39,270 nt of DNA from positions 145,221 through 184,490 of the forward strand of contig NZ_RYFI01000003.1 in the NCBI RefSeq assembly GCF_004103825.1. Reading direction: 5' to 3'. This document shows, piece by piece, positions 28,169-37,800 of this stretch; within the stretch, counting starts at the first letter, position 1, and every line of letters starts with the position of its first letter. This stretch comes from Hansschlegelia zhihuaiae. Lineage in GTDB: Bacteria; Pseudomonadota; Alphaproteobacteria; Rhizobiales; Methylopilaceae. The notes below the pieces were generated by a model. The model was not told the DNA's origin and did not search any database. It worked only from the letters and a program-made list of their open reading frames with translations. Both the position numbers and the translations under genes were made by a program.

Positions 28169-29365
28169 TTAGTGCGCCCGAAAATGCGCCTCAGGCAAGC
28201 GTTCCGCGGCGAGACGCCGCGCCTCGGCGTCGAGCGCCAGCGCCGCCTCGACGGTGCCAGGCGCGCCGAACGGTCGGCCGGCCGCGATTTCGAGCGTCTC
28301 CTCGACGATGCGCGGCACGTCCATGAAGCCGATCCGCCGCGCGAGGAACAGCGCGACCGCGACTTCGTTCGCGGCGTTGAGCACGGTCGGCGCCGCGCCG
28401 CCCGCCGCAAGCGCCGCGCGCGCGAGCCCGAGCGCCGGAAACCGCCCCATGTCGGGCGCCTCGAAGGTCAGCCGGCCGATCGCCGCGAAATCGAGCCGCG
28501 CGGCCGGCGTCGAGAGCCGGTCGGGAAAGCCCAACGTATGTGCGATCGGGACGCGCATGTCGGGCGAGGCAAGCCCGGCCGTCACCGCGCCATCCTTGAA
28601 CGCCACGAGGCCATGGATCACCGACTGTGGATGCACAACCACATCGAGGCGGGTCGGATCGATCGCGAAAAGATGATGAGCCTCAATCAGCTCGAGCCCT
28701 TTGTTCATGAGCGTCGCGGAATCGATCGTGATCTTCGCGCCCATCGTCCAGGTCGGGTGGCGCAGCGCGTCCTCCGGCCGGGCGGCGGCGATGCGCTCCG
28801 CGCTCCAGTCGCGGAACGGTCCGCCGGAGGCCGTGAGCGTCATGGTCTCGACCTCCGCGACGCTCTGGCCGCCGAGCGCCTGCATCAGCGCGTTGTGCTC
28901 GCTGTCGACGGGCAGCAGCGTGGCGCCTGCCCTCGCCACCTCGGCCATGAAGGCCTGGCCTGCACAGACGAGGCATTCCTTCGTCGCGAGCGCGACCGCG
29001 CCGCCGCGCCTGACCGCTGCGACGGTCGGCGCGAGGCCCGCCGCGCCGGAGATCGCCGCCATCGTCCAGTCGACCGGGATCGAGGCCGCCTCGGTCATGG
29101 CCCTGGCGCCGGCGGCGCTCCGCACGCCTGTCAACTCAAGAGCCCGCGCCAGCGCCTCGCCTTGGGTCTCGTCCGCGATCACCGCGCGGCGGGCCTTGAG
29201 ACGGACCGCGACCTCCGCGAGCGCCCTGGCGTCGCTGCCGCCCGCCACCGCCTCCACCTCGAACCTGTCGGCATGGCGGAGCAGCAGGTCGACGGTCGCG
29301 CCGCCGACCGAGCCGGTGGCGCCGAGCACCGTCACGCTCCGCTTCACGCCGTCCGCCCTCACCAT
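28169..29365 (-). CDS. dxr: 1-deoxy-D-xylulose-5-phosphate reductoisomerase
   Basis: 398 aa. The NADPH site is VTVLGATGSVGGATVDLL (Ala in place of the usual Ser of GSTGS). The metal and substrate site has PVDSEHNALMQAL, LTASGGPFRDWS, and MGAKITIDSATLMNKGLELI; VHPQSVIHGLVAFKDG follows. It makes methylerythritol 4-phosphate, the committed step of the non-mevalonate isoprenoid route. The ATG overlaps the 3' end of cdsA by 7 nt. Its product feeds UppS, two genes upstream. Confidence 0.97.
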   Translation of the reverse strand: MVRADGVKRSVTVLGATGSVGGATVDLLLRHADRFEVEAVAGGSDARALAEVAVRLKARRAVIADETQGEALARALELTGVRSAAGARAMTEAASIPVDWTMAAISGAAGLAPTVAAVRRGGAVALATKECLVCAGQAFMAEVARAGATLLPVDSEHNALMQALGGQSVAEVETMTLTASGGPFRDWSAERIAAARPEDALRHPTWTMGAKITIDSATLMNKGLELIEAHHLFAIDPTRLDVVVHPQSVIHGLVAFKDGAVTAGLASPDMRVPIAHTLGFPDRLSTPAARLDFAAIGRLTFEAPDMGRFPALGLARAALAAGGAAPTVLNAANEVAVALFLARRIGFMDVPRIVEETLEIAAGRPFGAPGTVEAALALDAEARRLAAERLPEAHFRAH

Positions 29366-30213
29366 CTGAGGAGCCCCTCGCCAGCCGCGTCCAAGCCGCC
29401 GCGCGCGACCCCGATGGCGGCCGCGACGGTGGCGGCGAACAGGAAGCCGTCGAGCCGGTCCATCAACCCGCCATGGCCCGGGATGAGCTTGCTCGAATCC
29501 TTCGCGCCATAGGCCCGCTTCACGCCCGACTCGAAAAGGTCGCCGAACTGCGAGGCGGCCGATGTCACGAGCGCAACCACGACGATCGGCCAGAGCCGCG
29601 CCGCCCCCCCGCCCGCCGCCACCGCGACGCCGGCCGCGACGGCCGCGGTCGCGCCGCCGATCGCGCCGGACCAGGTCTTGTTGGGCGACAGAAGCGGCGC
29701 GAGCTTCGGCCCGCCAAAGGCGCGCCCGGCGAAGAAGGCCGCGATGTCGGTCGACCAGACGACCGCGAACAGCCAGAGGATCGCCAGCAGCCCGTCATGG
29801 GGATCACGCCGCAGCAGCATCGCCCCGACGAAAACCGCGGCCCCGTAGGGAATGGCGACGGCGGCGAAATAGGCGGGGCGCGCAAGGAAAGCCGCCACGA
29901 CGGCGCCAGCCAGCAGCACGAAGGCCGCGGTCACGGGCGCGACGTAGAGATAGATCGAGAGGCTGAGCGCGGCTCCCGCCACGCCGAGCGTCGCGGCGAC
30001 GACGCGCGCCGTCCAGCGCCGCGAGGGCGGGTCGCCGGCGACGAGCCAAGCCCATTCCACGCCGACCGCGACGCCCGCGAGGATCCAGAAGGCCGCGAAG
30101 AACAGCCCGCCCACATAGGCCGCCGCAAGAGCCGCCGCGATCAGCACCACGCTCGAAGCGGTGCGCAGCGCAAGCTCCGAGACGCGCCCGGCCCCGGGGC
30201 GCGGAGGGATCAC
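29359..30213 (-). CDS. cdsA: phosphatidate cytidylyltransferase
   Basis: 284 aa with about seven to eight membrane segments. The C-terminal CDP-alcohol signature is [20 protein letters not shown] followed by [23 protein letters not shown] lies just before it. CdsA makes CDP-diacylglycerol for phospholipid synthesis in the inner membrane. The start is GTG at 30213, overlapping the uppS stop (GTGA); the frame is open 96 nt further upstream inside uppS, but that stretch is not CdsA-like. It overlaps dxr by 7 nt at its other end. Confidence 0.95.
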   Translation of the reverse strand: MIPPRPGAGRVSELALRTASSVVLIAAALAAAYVGGLFFAAFWILAGVAVGVEWAWLVAGDPPSRRWTARVVAATLGVAGAALSLSIYLYVAPVTAAFVLLAGAVVAAFLARPAYFAAVAIPYGAAVFVGAMLLRRDPHDGLLAILWLFAVVWSTDIAAFFAGRAFGGPKLAPLLSPNKTWSGAIGGATAAVAAGVAVAAGGGAARLWPIVVVALVTSAASQFGDLFESGVKRAYGAKDSSKLIPGHGGLMDRLDGFLFAATVAAAIGVARGGLDAAGEGLLRW

Positions 30214-30983
30214 GCGCCGACCCGCGCGACGCGCCCGCCGTAACGACGCTGGCGCGTCCGGAACGCCGCGATCGCCTCCTCGAAGGCCGCATGGTCGAAG
30301 TCCGGCCAATGAAGAGACAAGAATACGAACTCTGCGTAAGCGCTTTGCCAGAGTAGGAAATTCGAGATTCGCAATTCGCCGCTGGTGCGGATGACGAGGT
30401 CCGGATCCGGCAGATCGGCGGTGTCGAGATGATCCGCCACCACGCCGGCGTCGATCGTCGCGGGGTCCAGCCTGCCGTCGCGCGCCGCCTCCGCGATGCG
30501 CCGGACAGCCGAGACGATCTCCTGGCGGCCGCCATAGTTGAACGCGACCACGAGCGTGAGACCGCTGTTCGCGCGCGTCAGGGTCTCGGCCTCTTCGAGC
30601 AGCCCGCCGATGTCGTCCGGCAACCCGCGGCGTTCGCCGATGACGCGGATGCGCACGTTTCCGCGATGCAGTTCGGTGAGGTCGCGCCGGATGAAGGCGC
30701 GGAGCAGATTCATCAGGTCAGCGACCTCCTGGGCCGGCCGCGACCAGTTCTCCGCCGAGAAGCTGTAGAGCGTGAGCTGCCTGACGCCGAGTTCGTGGGC
30801 GGAGCGCACGGCGCGCCGAAGCGCGTCGACGCCGCGCCGATGGCCCTCGATCCTCGGCAGTCCGCGGGCGGCCGCCCAGCGGCCGTTGCCGTCCATGATG
30901 ATCGCGACGTGCCGCGGCGACGCGCCATCGTCGCCAGGCTCCGGCGCGCTCGCGGTCCATCGTGGCAGGTTGGTCGGCGACAT
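30210..30983 (-). CDS. uppS: (2Z,6E)-polyprenyl diphosphate synthase (undecaprenyl pyrophosphate synthase)
   Basis: 257 aa from the ATG at 30983; a GTG at 30998 is possible. cis-prenyltransferase signatures are [20 protein letters not shown] (catalytic Asp), [38 protein letters not shown] and the final [20 protein letters not shown] with YAEFVF. It makes undecaprenyl diphosphate, the lipid carrier for cell-wall and surface polymers. It precedes cdsA with a 4-nt overlap. The 143-bp gap after frr may hold a promoter. Confidence 0.96.
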   Translation of the reverse strand: MSPTNLPRWTASAPEPGDDGASPRHVAIIMDGNGRWAAARGLPRIEGHRRGVDALRRAVRSAHELGVRQLTLYSFSAENWSRPAQEVADLMNLLRAFIRRDLTELHRGNVRIRVIGERRGLPDDIGGLLEEAETLTRANSGLTLVVAFNYGGRQEIVSAVRRIAEAARDGRLDPATIDAGVVADHLDTADLPDPDLVIRTSGELRISNFLLWQSAYAEFVFLSLHWPDFDHAAFEEAIAAFRTRQRRYGGRVARVGA

Positions 30984-31126
30984 CGGGCGTCCGAACACGA
31001 GTGCGGATGTCTTTCCCGGCTTTGCCCATGCAGGCGACGCCGAATGCGGTCGGCCTGAATCGGGCCGGGGTCATGCGCACGCGCCCAGCGCGCCCTGAAG
31101 GCACGCGACTCGCGTCCCGCAGGTTA

Positions 31127-31690
31127 TCACACCTGCAGGATATCCTTTTCCTTGGCGGCGAGCGCCTGATCGATCTCGGCCACCGCGGCGTCGGTCGCCT
31201 TCTGGACCTGTTCGGCGAGCTTTTCGTGCTCGTCCTGGCTGACGTCGCCGTCCTTCTCGGCCTTCTTCAAGACGTCGAGCCCGTCGCGCCGGACGTGGCG
31301 GACGGCGACGCGCTGGTTCTCGGCGTATTTGTGCGCGACCTTGACGAGCTCCTTGCGCCGGTCGGCGTTGAGCTCGGGCAGCGGAATGCGCAGCAGCTGA
31401 CCTTCGGTGATCGGGTTGAGGCCGAGATTGGCCTCGCGGATCGCCTTTTCGACGGCGCCGGTCATGGAGCGGTCCCAGACCTGGACGCTCAGCATCCGGG
31501 GCTCCGGCACGCTCACCGTCGCGACCTGGTTGAGCGGCATCTCGGCGCCGTAGGCGGTGACCGTCACGGGATCGAGCAGGTTCGCCGAGGCGCGGCCGGT
31601 GCGGAGGCCGGCAAGGTCGGTCTTAAGCGAAGCGACGGCGCCGTTCATGCGGCGCTTGACGTCTTCAAGGTCGAACTGGGCGGATGACAT
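31127..31690 (-). CDS. frr: ribosome recycling factor
   Basis: 187 aa from the ATG giving [15 protein letters not shown]. It has [60 protein letters not shown] and [20 protein letters not shown]. These cover the triple-helix bundle and the globular domain. RRF splits post-termination ribosomes together with EF-G. It starts 41 nt after pyrH in the same direction. The frame is open upstream into pyrH but the family N-terminus decides the start. Confidence 0.98.
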   Translation of the reverse strand: MSSAQFDLEDVKRRMNGAVASLKTDLAGLRTGRASANLLDPVTVTAYGAEMPLNQVATVSVPEPRMLSVQVWDRSMTGAVEKAIREANLGLNPITEGQLLRIPLPELNADRRKELVKVAHKYAENQRVAVRHVRRDGLDVLKKAEKDGDVSQDEHEKLAEQVQKATDAAVAEIDQALAAKEKDILQV

Positions 31691-31731
31691 GGTCTGGCTT
31701 CCTTGCTTCGAGCGGGCGGTTCCGTCCGCCT

Positions 31732-32451
31732 CTATCGGGTTGCGACCGTCGTCGCGCGCCCTCCGCCGCAAACCGCCGCCCGGATCGAGCCGGGTTCGTG
31801 AATGGAGAAGACGATTACCGGAAGCGCGTTCTCGCGCGCAAGCGCGAAGGCCGCGGTGTCCATGATCTTGAGGTCCTTCTGGATGACCTCGTCATGGCTG
31901 ATCCGGTCGTAGCGGGTCGCGCTCGGGTCCTTCTTCGGGTCGGCGGTGTAGACGCCGTCGACATTGGTGGCCTTGAGCAGCGCCTCGCAGCCGGTCTCGA
32001 TGGCGCGCAGCGCCGCCGCGGTGTCGGTCGTGAAGAACGGGTTTCCGGTGCCGGCCGCGAAGAGCACGATCCGGCCGCGATCGAGATGGGCGAGCGCCCG
32101 CGGACGCGTATAGGTCTCGCACACCGCCGGCATGTCGAGCGCCGAGAGCACCCGCGCCTGCGTGCCCGCCCGCATGATCGCGGCGGCGAGCGCAAGCCCG
32201 TTCATCACGGTCGCGAGCATGCCCATATAGTCGCCGGTGGCCCGGTCGACGCCCTGGGAGGAGACCTGCACCCCGCGAAAGATGTTGCCGCCGCCGACCA
32301 CGACGCCGAGCTCGACGCCGAGCGCATGGGTCGCGGCGAGATCCGCCGCGATGCGGTCGACCGTCGGCTGATGGAGGCCGAAGCCGGCGGGGCCCATCAG
32401 GGCCTCGCCGGAGACTTTGACGAGGACCCGTTTATAGAGCGGCGCCTCCAT
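31732..32451 (-). CDS. pyrH: UMP kinase
   Basis: 239 aa amino acid kinase fold: [15 protein letters not shown] at the N-terminus (phosphate site), [51 protein letters not shown] and [20 protein letters not shown]. It phosphorylates UMP to UDP and in bacteria works as a hexamer controlled by UTP and GTP. It lies between tsf (20 nt upstream) and frr. Confidence 0.98.
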   Translation of the reverse strand: MEAPLYKRVLVKVSGEALMGPAGFGLHQPTVDRIAADLAATHALGVELGVVVGGGNIFRGVQVSSQGVDRATGDYMGMLATVMNGLALAAAIMRAGTQARVLSALDMPAVCETYTRPRALAHLDRGRIVLFAAGTGNPFFTTDTAAALRAIETGCEALLKATNVDGVYTADPKKDPSATRYDRISHDEVIQKDLKIMDTAAFALARENALPVIVFSIHEPGSIRAAVCGGGRATTVATR

Positions 32452-32471
32452 CGCTCCCGAGCCCCGCGGCC

Positions 32472-33401
32472 TCAGCCCTGGCCGCCCGCGGCGGCCGCGA
32501 CCTCGGCCGCGAAGTCGCTGTCCTCCTTCTCGACGCCCTCGCCAAGCGCGAGCCGGACGAAGCCCGTGACCTTGATGGGCGCGCCCACCTCGGCCTCGGC
32601 CGCCTTGACCGCCTGCGCGACGGTCTTCGACGTGTCGTGAATGAAGGGCTGCTCGAGCAGCGTCGCTTCCTTGTAGAAGGTCTTGATGCCGCTCTCGACG
32701 ATCTTCTCGATCACGTGCTCGGGCTTGCCGCCCTCGCGCGCCTTGTCGGCGAGCACCGCCTTCTCACGCTCGACGATCGCGGGATCGATCGAGGACGCGT
32801 CGAGGCCCTGCGGATTGGTGGCCGCGACATGCATGGCGATCTGCTTGCCGAGCGCGAGCAGCGGCTCGGACTTGCCCTCGCTCTCGAGCGCGACCAGCAC
32901 GGCGATCTTGCCGAGATTGGGCGCGACCTGGCCGTGCACATAGGTTCCGATGCCGCCCTTGGAGACGGACAGCGCCTTGGCGCGACGAAGCGTCATGTTC
33001 TCGCCGATCTTGGCGATGGTCGCCTGGACCTTCTCCGCGACCGTGCCGCCGCCCGGATAGGCGGCCGCCGAGATCGCCTCAACGTCGTCGCCGACGGTGA
33101 GGGCGACGCCCGCGATGGCCGACACCATCTCCTGGAATTCCGGGTTGCGGGCCACGAAGTCGGTCTCGGAGTTGACCTCAACGGCCACGCCCTTGACGCC
33201 CTCGACCGCGAGAGCGACCAGGCCCTCGGCCGCGACCCGCCCGGCCTTCTTGGCGGCCTTAGCGAGGCCCTTCTTGCGCAGCCAGTCGACCGCCGCCTCG
33301 ATGTCGCCGCCGACCTCGTTCAGCGCGTTCTTGCAGTCCATCATGCCGGCGCCGGTCTTCTCGCGAAGCTCCTTCACCATGGCGGCGGTGATGTTGGCCA
33401 T
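32472..33401 (-). CDS. tsf: elongation factor Ts
   Basis: 309 aa, within the normal range. The N-terminal UBA-like domain has [20 protein letters not shown] and [20 protein letters not shown]. The core includes [19 protein letters not shown], the TDFV segment that contacts EF-Tu, then [18 protein letters not shown]-Ts exchanges GDP on EF-Tu. It is preceded by a 99-bp gap after rpsB holding two hairpins, which could set the tsf:rpsB ratio. Confidence 0.98.
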   Translation of the reverse strand: MANITAAMVKELREKTGAGMMDCKNALNEVGGDIEAAVDWLRKKGLAKAAKKAGRVAAEGLVALAVEGVKGVAVEVNSETDFVARNPEFQEMVSAIAGVALTVGDDVEAISAAAYPGGGTVAEKVQATIAKIGENMTLRRAKALSVSKGGIGTYVHGQVAPNLGKIAVLVALESEGKSEPLLALGKQIAMHVAATNPQGLDASSIDPAIVEREKAVLADKAREGGKPEHVIEKIVESGIKTFYKEATLLEQPFIHDTSKTVAQAVKAAEAEVGAPIKVTGFVRLALGEGVEKEDSDFAAEVAAAAGGQG

Positions 33402-33423
33402 TTCAATCCTCGAAAATGAACGT

Positions 33424-33450
33424 CGTCGCCCAGGCCTCGCCCGGGCGACG
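33424..33450 (-). promoter_or_regulatory. hairpin 1 between rpsB and tsf
   Basis: CGTCGCCC and GGGCGACG form perfect 8-bp arms around an 11-nt loop, 23 nt upstream of the tsf ATG. With its neighbour it may act as a partial terminator or an mRNA processing site that lets rpsB and tsf be expressed differently. Confidence 0.5.
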
Positions 33451-33466
33451 GAAAGGAAGCCGAAGC

Positions 33467-33488
33467 GCCCGTCAGCCGTGTGACGGGC
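33467..33488 (-). promoter_or_regulatory. hairpin 2 between rpsB and tsf
   Basis: GCCCGTCA and TGACGGGC are perfect 8-bp arms with a 6-nt loop, 12 nt after the rpsB stop. No T-run follows in the minus direction, so a full intrinsic terminator is unlikely. Confidence 0.5.
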
Positions 33489-33500
33489 GGTAGCGATGCA

Positions 33501-34556
33501 TCAGGCCGCGAGGCTCGCGAGCTGCTCGCGCGCCTGGGCCACCCAGCCCTCGCGCTCGAAGCGGCCGTTGAGCTTCATGTCGGCGTCGGCCTTGGAGATG
33601 TCGGCCGGCGTCATCGCGGCGATCTGCCAGTAGTGGTAGACGCCATATTCGTTGAGCTTCTGCTCGAGCTGCGGACCGACGCCCGAGAGCTTGGACAGGT
33701 CGTCGGGCGCGCCGCGCGGCGCGGCGAGCAGCTCGAACGTCTCCTCGACGGTCTCGGCCGGGGCGTCGGAGCTTGCGACCACGGCGGGCTCGGCGGAGAC
33801 CGTCTCCTCCAGCACCGGCTCGATGGTCGGGGCCTCCTGGGCGCCGAGGTCGACGCCCGAATCGCCCTGGCCGCGGCCGATGCCGTCGATCGCTGCGCGG
33901 GCGATCAGGTCGCCATAGAGCGCGAGCGCGCGGCCGGCGTCGTCATTGCCCGGGATCGGATAGGTGATCCCCTCCGGGTCGGAATTGGTGTCGAGGATCG
34001 CGGCGACCGGAATGCCGAGGCGACGGGCCTCCTGAACCGCGATCTGCTCCTTGTTGGTGTCGATCACGAAGATCAGGTTGGGCAGGCCGCCCATGTCCTT
34101 GATGCCGCCGAGCGTCTTTTCGAGCTTGTCGCGCTCGCGCGACAGCGTCAGGCGCTCCTTCTTGGTGAAGCCCTGGGCCTCGCCGCCGAGCATCTCCTCG
34201 AGCTTGCGCAGGCGCTGGATGGAGCCCGAAATGGTCTTCCAGTTGGTCAGCATGCCGCCGAGCCAGCGCGAGTTCACGAAATACTGCGCCGAGCGGCGGG
34301 CCGAATCCGCCACGACTTCAGCCGCCTGGCGCTTGGTGCCGACGATCAGCACGCGGCCGCCGCCGGCGACGACGTCCGAAACCGCCTGCAGCGCGCGGTG
34401 CAGCAGCGGCACGGTCTGGGCGAGGTCGATGATGTGGATGTTGTTGCGGGCGCCGAAGATGTAGGGAGACATCTTCGGGTTCCAGCGGTGGGCCTGATGG
34501 CCGAAATGCACGCCAGCCTCGAGCAGCTGACGCATGGTGAAATCGGGCAGCGCCAT
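33501..34556 (-). CDS. rpsB: 30S ribosomal protein S2 with C-terminal HhH-like extension
   Basis: 351 aa, about 100 longer than the E. coli protein. The S2 body has [87 protein letters not shown] and [20 protein letters not shown]. An acidic linker rich in Glu, Ala and Val leads to a domain at about 275-351 with [20 protein letters not shown] (helix-hairpin-helix-like) and [20 protein letters not shown]. Similar tails occur on S2, L21 and NuoE of related alphaproteobacteria; their job is unknown. A good promoter (34669-34697) lies 110-140 nt upstream. Confidence 0.97.
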   Translation of the reverse strand: MALPDFTMRQLLEAGVHFGHQAHRWNPKMSPYIFGARNNIHIIDLAQTVPLLHRALQAVSDVVAGGGRVLIVGTKRQAAEVVADSARRSAQYFVNSRWLGGMLTNWKTISGSIQRLRKLEEMLGGEAQGFTKKERLTLSRERDKLEKTLGGIKDMGGLPNLIFVIDTNKEQIAVQEARRLGIPVAAILDTNSDPEGITYPIPGNDDAGRALALYGDLIARAAIDGIGRGQGDSGVDLGAQEAPTIEPVLEETVSAEPAVVASSDAPAETVEETFELLAAPRGAPDDLSKLSGVGPQLEQKLNEYGVYHYWQIAAMTPADISKADADMKLNGRFEREGWVAQAREQLASLAA

Positions 34557-34668
34557 GTCGTTCGTTCTCCGGTTTTCGCCTCCGCGGGCTTCGACGGAGC
34601 CCATAGGCTGGACCCGATCCGGAACGGCTTGGTTATCGCCGCCATGCCCGCGTGTGGAATGGCGCGGC

Positions 34669-34697
34669 TTATAGGCGAAGCGGGGCGAGAAAGGCAA
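34669..34697 (-). promoter_or_regulatory. predicted promoter of rpsB
   Basis: On the minus strand TTGCCT (34697-34692) and CTATAA (34674-34669) are separated by exactly 17 nt, close to the alphaproteobacterial housekeeping pattern. A start near 34662 gives a leader of about 105 nt before the rpsB ATG. No T-rich or otherwise better match lies in the 283-bp gap. Confidence 0.6.
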
Positions 34698-34789
34698 GGG
34701 CGCGGACGGAAATGGCGCGTCAGGCGGCGACGCCCGGACGTCGCGCCGCCGTCAGCAAGACGGGGTCAAGAGAGCGAGGCCCTGCCCGT

Positions 34790-34813
34790 CCCTCTCGCGC
34801 TTGCGGGAGAGGG
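34790..34813. repeat. REP-like palindrome after dnaE
   Basis: CCCTCTC and GAGAGGG are perfect 7-bp arms around GCGCTTGCGG, 27 nt after the dnaE stop in the 283-bp gap before rpsB. Intergenic palindromes with a GCTTGCGGGAGAGGG core are frequent in Hyphomicrobiales genomes. It may double as a terminator for dnaE. A shorter relative sits at 402-416. Confidence 0.5.
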
Positions 34814-34839
34814 TTGGCGTCGCGCCAGCCCCGGTCGCC

Positions 34840-37800
34840 TCACGCCGCCTCGACCGCGAGGACCCCCGGCACGGTCTTCAGCGCTCCCGCGACCTGCGGC
34901 GAGACGCGGTAGCGGCCGGGCAGCCGGATCTCGACCTCGGTCCCGGCGTCGAGCAACATGACGACCGACACCTCGCCGTCGCCGCTCTCGAGGCGGCGCG
35001 TCAGCGCGTCGAACGGCTCGGGGCTGCGCATGAAGACCCGCACCGCCTTCTGGCGCCGCTCCGCCTCGCGGTCGAGCGCCTCAACGCTCTCGATCCGCAC
35101 CCGGACCTCGTCGCCATCGAGCGCCGCCGACACCGAGACGATGACGGGCGTGTTGGGCTCCAGCAGGTCCCGATACTGCGAAAGCCCTTCCGAGAAGATC
35201 ACCGCCTCGTAATGGCCTGTGGGGTCCGACAGGGTGACGATCCCCATGCGGTTGCCGGTCTTGGTCTTGCGCTCCTGGCGCGACAGCACGGTGGCGGCGA
35301 GCCGCCCGCCGGTGGCGCCGGCCTTCACGGCCGCCGCGAACTCGCCGTAGCGACGGAGCCTCATCCGCTCGAGCAGCGGCCCGTAATCGTCGAGCGGATG
35401 GCCGGACAGGAAGAAGCCGACGGCCTCATATTCGCGCTTCAGCCGCTCGCCGGCGGTCCACGGCTCGTGAGGCTGCGGGCGGATCGGCTCCTCGGCCGCG
35501 CCGAAGAAGTCGTTCTGGCCGCTCGCCTCGCCGTCGCGGGTGCGCGACGCGATCGCCATCACGGCCTCGACGCTCGCGAGCGCCCGGGCGCGATCGTCCA
35601 CCAGCGCGTCGAGCGCGCCCGCCTGGACCAGGCTTTCGAGCGCGCGCTTCGGCAGCGCCTTGGAGTCGAGGCGGCGCGCGAAATCCGCGAGGTCGGCGAA
35701 CGGCCTTGCGCGCCGCTCCGCCACCAGCTTCTCGACCGCCGACCCGCCGACGCCCTTGAGCGCAGCGAGCGCATAGAGAATCTCGCCCTCCGCCACGTCG
35801 AAGGCGACGTCCGAACGGTTCACGCAGGGCGGCTTCACCGTGATCCCGAGCCTCACCGCCTCCTGGCGGAATTCGGCGAGCTTGTCGGTCGAGCCCATGT
35901 CGAGCGTCATCGACGCGGCCATGAACTCTACAGGGTGGTTCGCCTTGAGATAGGCGGTCTGGTAGGCGACCAGCGCATAGGCCGCGGCGTGGCTCTTGTT
36001 GAAGCCGTAGTCGGCGAACTTCGCCAGCAGGTCGAAGATCGTCGAGGCGTCGGACTTGCCGATGCCGCGCTCGACCGCGCCGGACACGAAGCGCTCGCGC
36101 TGCGCGTCCATCTCGGAGCGGATCTTCTTGCCCATCGCGCGGCGCAGCATGTCGGCCTCGCCGAGCGTGTAGCCGGCGAGCGACTGGGCGGTCTGCATCA
36201 CCTGCTCCTGGTAGATGATGACCCCGAAGGTCTCTCCCAGGATCGGCTCGAGCTTGGGATGCGGATAGTCGGGCTTCTCCTGGCCGTGCTTTCGCGCGCA
36301 ATAGGTCGGGATGTTGGCCATCGGGCCCGGCCGGTAGAGCGCGACCAGCGCGATGATGTCCTCGAAGCGGTCCGGCTTCATGTCAGCGAGCGCGCGCCGC
36401 ATGCCGGCGCTTTCCAGCTGGAACACCCCGACGGTCTCGCCGCGCGACAGCATCGCGAAGGTCGCCGCGTCGTCGATCGGGATCTTCTCAAGGTCGAGCT
36501 CGATACCCCGGCGCTTGAGCAGCGCGACCGCCGTGGTCAGCGTCGTCAGCGTCTTCAGCCCGAGGAAATCGAACTTCACGAGACCGGCGGGCTCGACCCA
36601 TTTCATGTTGAACTGGGTGACGGGCATGTCGGAGCGCGGGTCGCGATAGAGCGGCACGAGCTCGGAGAGCGGCCGGTCGCCGATCACGATGCCGGCCGCG
36701 TGGGTCGAGGCGTGGCGATAAAGCCCCTCGAGCTTGAGCGCGATGTCGAGCATCCGCCCGACGGTCGGATCGGCGGCGCGCGCCTCGGCGAGCTTCGGCT
36801 CGTCGACCACCGCCTGCTTCAGCGTGACGGGATTGGCCGGGTTCTGCGGCACGAGCTTGCAGAGCTTGTCGACCTGCCCATAGGGCATCTCCAGCACGCG
36901 CCCGACGTCCCGCATGACGCCGCGCGCCTGCAGCGTGCCGAAGGTGATGATCTGCGCGACCCGGTCGTGGCCGTAGCGGTCCTGGACGTAGCGGATCACC
37001 TCCTCGCGCCGGTCCTGGCAGAAGTCGATGTCGAAGTCCGGCATCGAGACGCGCTCGGGATTGAGGAAGCGCTCGAACAGCAGGCCGAAGCGCAGCGGAT
37101 CGAGATCGGTGATGGTGAGCGACCAGGCGACCAACGATCCCGCGCCCGACCCGCGGCCCGGACCCACGGGAATCCCCTGCGCCTTCGCCCATTTGATGAA
37201 GTCGGAGACGATCAGGAAGTAGCCCGGGAATTTCATTCCCTCGATGACGCCGAGCTCGAATTCGAGCCGCTTGTCATAGACCTCGCGCTCGAGCCCCGGC
37301 GCCGTGCCGTGGCTTACGAGGCGGGCCTCGAGCCCGGCGAGCGCCTGCCGGCGGAGCTCCGCGGCCTCGTCCTCGCCGGCCGTGAAGCGCGGCAGGATGG
37401 GCTTCATGGTGCGCGGCCGGTAGGCCGAGCGGCGCGCGATCTCGAGCGTGCTGGCGAGCGCCTCGGGAAGGTCGGCGAACAGAGCCGCCATCTCGGCGCG
37501 GGTCTTGAAGCCGTGCTCGGGCGACATCTGTCGCCGCTCGGTCTCCCCCAGGAACCGTCCCTCGGCGAGGCAGATCAGCGCGTCGTGGGCCTCGTGGTCG
37601 GACCGTTCGGCGAAGCGGGCGCCGTTGGTGGCGACGATCGGCAGGCCGCGCGCATAGGCGAGCTCGAGCAGCGCGCCCTCGACGGCCCGTTCTCCCGGAA
37701 GATTGTGGCGCTGCAGCTCGACATAGAACGCGTCGCCATAGAGCGCCGACAGACGGGCGAGCCTCGCCGCCGCTACGTCGTCAGCGCCTTCGGACAGCGC

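Noticed and set aside
27113-29512. A long plus-strand open frame opposite rseP and dxr
   Set aside because: It crosses two well-supported genes on the other strand and has no recognisable content.
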